Positions 1 to 5,925 of a stretch of 21,782 bases of DNA are shown piece after piece. Every line of letters starts with the position of its first letter. Within the stretch, counting starts at the first letter, position 1. A program made the position numbers and the translations under genes. The notes under the pieces were generated by a model that had not been told where the DNA came from, did no database searches, and saw nothing but the letters and a program-made list of their open reading frames with translations. Origin of the DNA: Vampirovibrionales bacterium (GTDB taxonomy: Bacteria > Cyanobacteriota > Vampirovibrionia > Vampirovibrionales > JAGQHJ01); NCBI GenBank assembly GCA_025451145.1, contig JANWKX010000119.1, positions 1 to 21,782 of the forward strand, read 5' to 3'.

Positions 1-159
1 AAAGTGGAATTGCCTCATGAGATTGTGACCCGGGTGACGGGTGAACCCATGAATCCGCAGTATTTTGTGGATTATCTCTGGGGGAAATTCGGTGACATTT
101 ATGGCTTTTCCCGTGAGACGGTCATGACAACACCGGCCTTGGCCAAGGCTACAAGATAG
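1..159 (+). CDS. 3' end of an unrecognised protein (possibly TatD-like hydrolase)
   Basis: An open frame enters from the left edge and ends at TAG 157-159, giving the last 52 residues of a protein (start KVELPHEIVT, end ALAKATR). The 5' part lies outside the window. The end has a loose resemblance to the C-terminus of TatD-family metal-dependent hydrolases: an Asn-Pro-x-Tyr/Phe segment, then a helix, then a Gly-x-Ser-Arg-Glu-x-Val segment and a small-residue helix ending in Ala-x-x-Arg. That resemblance is weak and no metal ligand is visible in this fragment. It converges on the radical SAM gene, with only 14 bases between the two stop codons. No terminator hairpin is visible in that gap. Confidence 0.55.
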   Translation, partial: KVELPHEIVTRVTGEPMNPQYFVDYLWGKFGDIYGFSRETVMTTPALAKATR

Positions 160-173
160 AGCCTGAAAAGCGC

Positions 174-1115
174 TTAAACCAGCTGCCTTAAGGCATCACC
201 TTGACGTGTTCCGCGTTTCAGGAACTCTCGGTCGACCTGGTTGAGGACTTCATGCTTTTTCATCAACCATCTGGGCGCGACAAGTCCTTCCCGATGGCCG
301 TTGCCTGTGATTCGATGTATGGCGATGGCTGGATCCAAGTGCTCAATAAAGTCGCACACCAAGCCAACATAGGCTTCTTGCGTCAGAGGCTGCCATTCGT
401 TCCGGTAATACATCTGCTCCAAGGGCGTGTGCTTCATGGCGCACAGCAAATGGATTTTGACGCCTTCAGGCTTTAGCGACGAAAGCACCTCGGCGGTTGC
501 CATCATGTCAGCATGAGATTCACCGGGAAGACCTAAAATCACGTGGACACACATGGGAATCTCCAGGGCCCGGGTCATGTCAAAGGCCTTGAGGAAATCA
601 GCGTGGGTCTCACAACGGTTGATCAGGTTGAGTGTTCTGTCATGAATGGTTTGCATCCCGTATTCCAGACATAAATAACCCTCTGAACGTTTGTAACTGG
701 CAATAAGGGCCAGTTTATCCTCATCGACGCAATCCGGGCGAGTCGAGATAGAAAGTCCGATGATATCCGGATGGGCTGTCATGGCTTCATCATACAGCCG
801 TTTTAGTCTTTCAATCCGGCTATAGGTGTTGGTGTAGGACTGAAAATAGGCGACAAACTTTTCCGCCTTGAACCGTTTTCGCATGATCTCAATATTTTTT
901 TGGAGCTGAAGGGTAATGGGATCTTTTTTATTTTGGGCCCGAGAGCTGGAACCGGTTTCATCGCAAAAGGTACACCCCCCAACGCCTTTACTCCCGTCAC
1001 GGTTGGGACAGGTAAAACCGGCATCCATGGTCACTTTATAAACCTTATGGCCAAATTTCTGTTTTAAAACCTGGCTATAGGGCAAATAGGCTTTTGGGGA
1101 CTCAGGGTGTTCCAT
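174..1115 (-). CDS. TIGR01212-type radical SAM protein (YhcC family)
   Basis: This is a radical S-adenosylmethionine protein of the YhcC/TIGR01212 family, about 313 residues, the usual length. The N-terminus has the family hallmark: CPNRDGSKGVGG followed by CTFC, so three cysteines (about residues 36, 48 and 51) that should bind the 4Fe-4S cluster, with the family's long first spacing rather than the common CxxxCxxC. Further family features are the SYTNTYS segment, the LSISTRPDC strand, the LEYGMQT segment and VILGLPGE. The biochemical substrate of this family is not established to my knowledge, so no reaction is claimed. Start: a TTG at 1118 is also in frame, but GAGG lies five bases before the ATG at 1115, so the ATG is preferred. 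It is divergent from the membrane-protein gene at 1248. Confidence 0.9.
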   Translation of the reverse strand: MEHPESPKAYLPYSQVLKQKFGHKVYKVTMDAGFTCPNRDGSKGVGGCTFCDETGSSSRAQNKKDPITLQLQKNIEIMRKRFKAEKFVAYFQSYTNTYSRIERLKRLYDEAMTAHPDIIGLSISTRPDCVDEDKLALIASYKRSEGYLCLEYGMQTIHDRTLNLINRCETHADFLKAFDMTRALEIPMCVHVILGLPGESHADMMATAEVLSSLKPEGVKIHLLCAMKHTPLEQMYYRNEWQPLTQEAYVGLVCDFIEHLDPAIAIHRITGNGHREGLVAPRWLMKKHEVLNQVDREFLKRGTRQGDALRQLV

Positions 1116-1213
1116 CAAGACCTCATATCACAAGGGCACACTCAGCGCGTTTTCGGATTAAGCTCCTTTAAGCAGTTGGTTTTCTTGGGCACTTAACCCG
1201 TAGAAATGACCCT

Positions 1214-1219
1214 TATAAT
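1214..1219 (+). promoter_or_regulatory. Consensus -10 box (TATAAT) upstream of the membrane-protein gene
   Basis: A perfect TATAAT lies in the divergent gap between the radical SAM gene and the next gene. Transcription would start near 1226. That lies after the ATG at 1206 and before the ATG at 1248, which supports 1248 as the true start. No good -35 hexamer is seen at 16-18 bases upstream, so this is a partial promoter call. Confidence 0.4.
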
Positions 1220-1247
1220 ACAATGGCATAGAGAAGAGCGCACGCCC

Positions 1248-2126
1248 ATGTTAAGAATTCTAGCAATTATCTGTGATCTGGGAATTGGCTTTAATCTGGC
1301 GATCAGCTTGCTAGCCATTGCCTATCTGGTGATCCATTCCTATGATTTGGGGGTTTCACCCCAAATTATGAACGGTATCGGCTATCTACTGATTCCATTC
1401 GTGCTGATCATGCGTCAGGTGATTGGTATCCATTATTTTCATTACCATAATCACCAATTAGAGTGGTCTTATAGCCTGATTGCCTTTGTCTCTTTGGTGA
1501 TATTAAACGTTCTTCTGATTGTTGCAGCCTGGCTTTATTTTACAGACAGGCAAGTTCAGCAAGGCAAAAAAAAGATCGCCCGCTATCTCTGGAATCGGAT
1601 TCAAGCCTTGCGTCAACCTGCCCGAGGTGAGGCGACGGAAAAAAAATCTGTTTCTGTCCAATATTATTTAGCCCTGATTACCCGAAATATTGAGGGGTAT
1701 CCAGCCCTGATGGCATCCATTATGGCCTGTTTAAACAGCCTGGACAGACGACAAATTCTCTATGCGGAACCGGATCGTTCGCTGTTGCGATTTAACCGTG
1801 GGGAAGATTTATTGGCCTGGGTCTCAACTTTTAAACAAGTATTTGAGACATCGATGCACAGTTGCCGCCTTCGAGGGATGGAGTATAAACCGTTTTGGCG
1901 CATGGCTATCCATGCCATTGATACGGATAATAGCACCTATGAAGAAGAGGCATTTATCTGGGAACTATTGGGATGTACTGCAGAGAAAGAAGCCCTATTG
2001 AGCCAGGAAGCCCAAGAACGGTTTAACGAATTATCCTGGTCGCAGCCTGTTGAGTTCATCAACGCCGGGATATTCTCTCGCATCGGCAATCGAATCGGCC
2101 CACAGATTTATCGCCTAAAACTTTAA
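1248..2126 (+). CDS. Three-TM membrane protein with a possible degenerate nucleotidyl-cyclase-like C-terminal domain
   Basis: No family is recognised with certainty. With the start at 1248 the protein has 292 residues. Three hydrophobic segments are plain: about 3-26, 42-62 and 74-96. A basic linker (QQGKKKIARYLWNRIQ) follows, then a soluble domain of about 150 residues. The last third (GCTAEKEALLSQEAQERF, then INAGIFSRIGNRIGPQIYRLKL in two pieces) has the rhythm of the end of class III adenylate/guanylate cyclase domains: an 'is the slot free, set-effector' helix, a 'G-x-x-x-x-x-G-x-x-x-P-x-x-x-Y-x-L' strand pair. Metal-binding aspartates and the substrate-binding Lys/Asp are not visible, so if it is a cyclase fold it is probably inactive. 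An ATG at 1206 is also in frame but precedes the likely transcription start. The exported thioredoxin gene follows after 64 bases on the same strand. Confidence 0.6.
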   Translation: MLRILAIICDLGIGFNLAISLLAIAYLVIHSYDLGVSPQIMNGIGYLLIPFVLIMRQVIGIHYFHYHNHQLEWSYSLIAFVSLVILNVLLIVAAWLYFTDRQVQQGKKKIARYLWNRIQALRQPARGEATEKKSVSVQYYLALITRNIEGYPALMASIMACLNSLDRRQILYAEPDRSLLRFNRGEDLLAWVSTFKQVFETSMHSCRLRGMEYKPFWRMAIHAIDTDNSTYEEEAFIWELLGCTAEKEALLSQEAQERFNELSWSQPVEFINAGIFSRIGNRIGPQIYRLKL

Positions 2127-2190
2127 TTTGAGCTAAAATGACATCAGTCGATGCCCAAAGGAATCAGCAGATCGCCCATTGGAGAAAGAA

Positions 2191-2613
2191 ATGATTCATC
2201 AAGCAAAACGACGGATCCTGTTATGGGGCATTCTTTTAAGCCTAGTGTTGGCTCCCGGCGCTTTTTTTAATGATGTATGGGCGGCTCATTCTCCTGATAA
2301 CGGTTCTCCAACGATTATCTTTTTAACGGCCTCTTGGTGTGGCACTTGCCGAGAAGTGTCTTCTGTAGTGCAACATATTGTAGACAATTCACCTGACTTA
2401 GGCCTCAAGCTGGTCGTTTTGGATGTCGATCAGGCGAGCGCTCCTGCACAGGCTTCGAGTTACGGCATTATGGTGACAGGTGCCGACGTTCCCCAGGTGT
2501 ACTTGGCCAGCCATGGGAAAACCACCTTGTTGTTTAACGGTCGGGATTATAAATTTGGTCAGTCTAAAATGGCAGAAGCGCAAATTCAAGAAGAATTACA
2601 TCATAATTTATAA
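2191..2613 (+). CDS. Exported thioredoxin-fold protein (WCGTC)
   Basis: The product, 140 residues, is a periplasmic thioredoxin-like protein. Residues 1-32 form a signal peptide (basic HQAKRR, hydrophobic LLWGILLSLVLAPG, likely cleavage after WAA). The active site is WCGTC with cysteines at 50 and 53, preceded by the beta strand TIIFLTAS. The cis-proline loop is visible as DVPQVYL (Pro101). This arrangement is that of TlpA/DsbD-gamma-like or thioredoxin_2-type proteins that reduce or exchange disulfides outside the cytoplasm; the partner is unknown. The secretin-associated and single-pass proteins in this window are exported, but only the latter has paired cysteines. Start: a TTG at 2179 is in frame, but GGAG 2181-2184 sits six bases before the ATG at 2191, so the ATG is chosen. 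It converges on the GGDEF gene with an 11-base gap. Confidence 0.85.
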   Translation: MIHQAKRRILLWGILLSLVLAPGAFFNDVWAAHSPDNGSPTIIFLTASWCGTCREVSSVVQHIVDNSPDLGLKLVVLDVDQASAPAQASSYGIMVTGADVPQVYLASHGKTTLLFNGRDYKFGQSKMAEAQIQEELHHNL

Positions 2614-2624
2614 TTTGAAAGAGA

Positions 2625-3521
2625 TTATCCCAATACCGGGCGAATATCACTAAATAACTGGATATTCCGTTCCGTCATGCATTTGGCATGGTGCAACGCA
2701 TGACGGGTATAGCGAACCAGTGAGTCTGAATCCATGTCTTCAACATCGTTCAAGGGATATCCGGCCACCCCGGCATTCAAATGCAAGTGCTCCACTTGAT
2801 CGCCCATATAAATAGGAAGTTCTTCCACCTGGGAAAGAATTCGTTTAAGCAATGGCACTGCCCCTTTTTCACTGCTTCGGGGGAGTAAAAAGCCAATTTC
2901 CTGGTTTCCTAAACGAGCCACAATATCTTCTTGCCGTACGTTGGCTTGGACCACTTCTGCCACTTGGCGCATCAGATTGGCCACAAAGCTGAATCCATAG
3001 CTATCCAGATAGACTTCGTAATAAGAGACTTCAAGAATAATACACGTCAGAGGTGACAAATGCCGTTTGGATAAAGCGATTTCCTCACCAAGGCGTTTCA
3101 TAAAATAGGGTTGGTTATAAAGTGAAGTCATTTCATCAATCTGGGCAGAGGATTCAATCAAGTGCCTCAGCTCAGAGATGTGCTGGGCCGCATTAAGCCG
3201 GGCTTGAACCTCAAGCGAAGTTGCAGAGGTCAGCAGAATATCACTTTGTTGAATAATATCCGATGGGAGTTGGTTTAACTGTTCAGGTGCAATGGCAATC
3301 AAGCAGCTTAACCGAGGGGCCTTGCTCCGAATCATGCTGATCATCGCCCCTAGCTTTTTAGGCTGGCCGCCAACGAGGACGACGCCCGGCTCATGGGAGA
3401 CCTGGGGCAACTTCTCTAGTTTATCCGTCAAAATAAGCTCATGGTCGTTGTCTTGGGCAACGGCCTGGATTGTCTCTAAGCCTGGAATATTGCCAGGAAA
3501 CAAAGCGAAAATTTTAGCCAT
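2625..3521 (-). CDS. Degenerate receiver-GGDEF protein, probably without diguanylate cyclase activity
   Basis: This 298-residue cytoplasmic protein has a receiver-like N-terminal domain (about 1-115) and a GGDEF-type domain (about 125-295). The GGDEF fold is shown by IDEMTSLYNQPYFMKRL (equivalent of the D-x-LT-x-L-x-N-R-x-x-F start) and by ARLGNQEIGFLLP, which aligns with the R-x-GGDEF-x-x-LLP segment. The signature reads GNQEI (residues 205-209) where active enzymes have GG[DE]EF, and the metal-binding 'D-x-D' region reads LEVS. The receiver part also lacks an obvious phosphorylatable Asp (EPGVVLVGG where a PDLVLLD-like strand is expected). Known family logic says such proteins bind GTP or act as regulators rather than make c-di-GMP; that is inference here. 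The ATG at 3521 has no Shine-Dalgarno sequence, and a TATAAT ends seven bases before it. Confidence 0.82.
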   Translation of the reverse strand: MAKIFALFPGNIPGLETIQAVAQDNDHELILTDKLEKLPQVSHEPGVVLVGGQPKKLGAMISMIRSKAPRLSCLIAIAPEQLNQLPSDIIQQSDILLTSATSLEVQARLNAAQHISELRHLIESSAQIDEMTSLYNQPYFMKRLGEEIALSKRHLSPLTCIILEVSYYEVYLDSYGFSFVANLMRQVAEVVQANVRQEDIVARLGNQEIGFLLPRSSEKGAVPLLKRILSQVEELPIYMGDQVEHLHLNAGVAGYPLNDVEDMDSDSLVRYTRHALHHAKCMTERNIQLFSDIRPVLG

Positions 3522-3528
3522 ACTACTT

Positions 3529-3534
3529 ATTATA
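3529..3534 (-). promoter_or_regulatory. TATAAT box directly before the GGDEF gene; possible leaderless transcript
   Basis: On the minus strand TATAAT is followed by AAGTAGT and then the ATG at 3521. A start of transcription at the usual 7-8 bases after the -10 box would fall on the A of the ATG, giving a leaderless mRNA. This agrees with the absence of a ribosome binding site. No convincing -35 box is seen, so the call is tentative. Confidence 0.35.
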
Positions 3535-3739
3535 GACGACCTATCGCCTGTGAGGATCCTTTACCCAATGGGTTCAAGCTTTTGAGACGAGGCAAAATGC
3601 AAGTCTAAACGAGATACATTTTATACAAGCTGTATTATATTCCCTGTTTTAAAAGCACCAAGTGGGATACGCTCACCTAAAATGCCATACTTCAAGACAA
3701 TCATGCGTTGCAAAGCGAATTGACTTCTTGCTAGGAGGT

Positions 3740-3770
3740 TATAAATTTTAACTATTTGTTAAAATTTATA
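3740..3770. promoter_or_regulatory. Perfect 13-bp inverted repeat, candidate operator of the acyl ligase/dehydrogenase operon
   Basis: The left arm TATAAATTTTAAC (3740-3752) and the right arm GTTAAAATTTATA (3758-3770) are exact reverse complements around a five-base centre TATTT. It lies 68 bases before the start of the acyl ligase. A TTGACT at 3720-3725 could be a -35 box, with TAAATT at 3742-3747 as its -10 box (spacer 16), which would place the left arm over the -10. That geometry is typical of repressor operators such as those of TetR- or GntR-type regulators of fatty-acid genes, but no regulator gene is in the window. There is no T-tract, so a terminator is unlikely. Confidence 0.5.
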
Positions 3771-3837
3771 GGTTGTTTAAGATCTTTTTTGGTAAGCTTA
3801 CTGTGATTTTAAGAAGAATCGTCAGGAGATGGGGAAT

Positions 3838-5886
3838 ATGGTTTTAGGAATTACGCCACGCACAATCTCTCAACCTTGGGTTCAATCTCAGGTTCAGCCA
3901 TTATCGACATTATCACGATCCGCCGCGCATCAAAATCTGTCTCAAGACGGATTCAACAGGATCCCATTCGGTGCGATTCATTCCCTAAAGCCATCCAGTG
4001 TCCTCCGTTTTTCGGGTAGCAGCTCATTTCAATATGATCCTAAGGCCAGTATTGTCAATCGATTAAAAGACAGGGCCAAGAATCCAGCAACGGCCAATTT
4101 ACCGGCAGTTGGGGTGGCCGATGGATTTAGCTACGGTCCTGGCGTCTCAATGACCAATGGGGAGCTGTGGAAAGGCTCCGTTAAGATGGCCCATGTATTG
4201 CAGGAGCGATATCATATTCATCCTGGTGATCGGGTGGCTGTCATTGAAAGCGATACCCCGGAGTTTTTAGAGATCCTCTTTGCGACGCTCGCCCTGGGCG
4301 CAACGCTGCTTCCCATTAACATTTTGGCATTAAGTAGTAAAAATGTATCGGACCCACTGGATAAAGAGAAAAAGCTGGCCCATATGATCGAGGTCTCCCA
4401 TTGTAAGGCCTTGTTTATTGGGAAAGTCATCGCGGAGAACCCACGATTTAAAGACTTACTCTTGCTCAAGACCCTTTCAAATGTGAATGCCTTTGCAAGC
4501 CAACATGCCGCCTTCAAATCCGGCATTCGCCATTTCCCCAGCCAAACCCTGTTACTTCCTTTCCTGGTGAATAAAGCGAAATCCGCTCAACTCATTATCA
4601 AAGCGATGTCCCCAGAAACCCAGGTGGTATTGCCCAACGAGCTCTCAGAAGCATTGAGCGCCGCTTCTGATCAGGAAGCAGGATTAAATCTATGTTTGAC
4701 GCCTTCTGCAGAATCACCGGCCTTACTGCTATTTACCTCAGGAACGACATCTCTTCCTAAAGGGGTCCCCGTATCACAAGCCTTTTTGAGCTTGAACATA
4801 CACGCTATGTCTCAAGCCGTGAATAAAATTATGGGTGCTAAAACGGATCATCTGCTGATGCCGCTCCCCTTATTCCATATTTATGGCCTTTATACGCTGC
4901 TCAGCGCCATGGAGTTGGGTGTTCCAGTAACGATGATTCCATCTTCTATTGAAGCCAGCACCAACCCCAAGGCGGTTTTAAACACCATTGCAAAACAGAA
5001 AATATCAGTATTTCCAGGGATTGGAAAATTGATTGAACCAACATTCCAATATGTCGCCGAGCATCCTGAGGAAAAAGCCAAGCTCAATTCTCTCAAATAT
5101 GTTATTTCAGGGGGAGAGGCCATGGAGAAAAAGCTTTATGACCTGATCCATCAGGTTGCCCCTCAGGTTAAAGTGCTCCAAGGATATGGCATGACTGAAA
5201 TTGGCGTAACCCATATCAATATGTCCGGTGAATTCGGGCATGTTGGTCAGGCCATTGATAGTGCCAACATGCAGATGCAGATCCGCCAACCTGATCAGGA
5301 AGGCCGGGGTTTAATCTATGTGAAGCTGCCTTACACTTCACCCTATGTTGGCGCTTCTCAAGAACAAATCAGCTCAGCTTACCAGGCGGATGGTTGGTTT
5401 AATACAGGAGATGTGGGGAGGGTGGATTCCCAAGGCAACCTGCAGATATTGAGCCGTGAAGATGACTCCAGTAAAAGGAATGGTGAAAAGGTATTCCTGG
5501 TGGGTTTTGATAACCGATTGAAAAATTTATTACCGATTGAGAATTCCATGACGGTAAAGGTTCGTCCATCTTTGGATTCTGGCGAACGGTTTATATCTAT
5601 TGTTGTCCCTAAGAATAGGGCTGGAGGAGATCCAAAGTCGCTGATGCAGAAACTGGAAGCATTACGCAATCAAAAGCGGATTGAAAATATTTATATGCCT
5701 GATGCCATTCTCCCGGTTACACCTGAGCAATGGGAACATCAAGGGTTTGTCACTGAGATGGGTAAAGTTCAATACAAGGTCGGGCGTGAATATGTCAATC
5801 GCCTTTTGGCCGAGCATGCCATTGCATTGCGGGAGACTGAGCCAGGCAAATATGAACTGACCATTCAGCAGCCCGATAAATTGTAA
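3838..5886 (+). CDS. AMP-forming acyl ligase (acyl-CoA synthetase-like) with N-terminal extension
   Basis: The product is an ANL-superfamily adenylating enzyme of 682 residues that should activate a carboxylic acid, probably a fatty acid, with ATP. Positions below count from the chosen ATG. The core motifs are in order: LFTSGTTSLPKG (about 298-309, phosphate loop), LPLFHIYGL, GYGMTE (449-454), TGDVG (523-527), the hinge segment SREDDSSKRNGEKVF, and a C-terminal GK (642-643) in TEMGKVQYKV, which corresponds to the catalytic lysine motif. Residues 1-75 are an extra Q/S/P-rich stretch with no hydrophobic signal and contain RFSG (57-60), echoed in the next gene. The ATG at 3829 is in frame but touches the AGGAG (3824-3828); the ATG at 3838 has a nine-base spacing and is preferred. 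The acyl-CoA dehydrogenase follows after 39 bases, so the pair is likely one transcript. Whether the acceptor is CoA or ACP cannot be told. Confidence 0.88.
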   Translation: MVLGITPRTISQPWVQSQVQPLSTLSRSAAHQNLSQDGFNRIPFGAIHSLKPSSVLRFSGSSSFQYDPKASIVNRLKDRAKNPATANLPAVGVADGFSYGPGVSMTNGELWKGSVKMAHVLQERYHIHPGDRVAVIESDTPEFLEILFATLALGATLLPINILALSSKNVSDPLDKEKKLAHMIEVSHCKALFIGKVIAENPRFKDLLLLKTLSNVNAFASQHAAFKSGIRHFPSQTLLLPFLVNKAKSAQLIIKAMSPETQVVLPNELSEALSAASDQEAGLNLCLTPSAESPALLLFTSGTTSLPKGVPVSQAFLSLNIHAMSQAVNKIMGAKTDHLLMPLPLFHIYGLYTLLSAMELGVPVTMIPSSIEASTNPKAVLNTIAKQKISVFPGIGKLIEPTFQYVAEHPEEKAKLNSLKYVISGGEAMEKKLYDLIHQVAPQVKVLQGYGMTEIGVTHINMSGEFGHVGQAIDSANMQMQIRQPDQEGRGLIYVKLPYTSPYVGASQEQISSAYQADGWFNTGDVGRVDSQGNLQILSREDDSSKRNGEKVFLVGFDNRLKNLLPIENSMTVKVRPSLDSGERFISIVVPKNRAGGDPKSLMQKLEALRNQKRIENIYMPDAILPVTPEQWEHQGFVTEMGKVQYKVGREYVNRLLAEHAIALRETEPGKYELTIQQPDKL

Positions 5887-5925
5887 GCCTATTTAGATTC
5901 AGCAAAAGAGGGGAAATTCCAAATC

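Larger units (their letters stand above)
3522..3837. other. Divergent intergenic region, 316 bp
   Basis: This gap separates the GGDEF gene (-) from the acyl ligase gene (+). It is AT-rich. It holds the TATAAT of the GGDEF gene, a small interrupted palindrome (ATACA, AGC, TGTAT) near 3623-3636, a possible TTGACT -35 box at 3720-3725, a perfect 13-bp inverted repeat at 3740-3770, and the AGGAG ribosome binding site of the ligase at 3824-3828. No small gene with a ribosome binding site was seen. Confidence 0.6.

Noticed and set aside
201..476. Open frame on the plus strand opposite the radical SAM gene
   Set aside because: It lies wholly within the well supported radical SAM coding sequence, with no recognisable domain.
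1206..1247. Upstream ATG giving a 14-residue longer membrane protein
   Set aside because: It lies before the predicted transcription start of the TATAAT box and has no ribosome binding site.
3829..3837. Upstream ATG of the acyl ligase
   Set aside because: It directly abuts AGGAG, leaving no spacing for ribosome binding; the ATG nine bases later fits.
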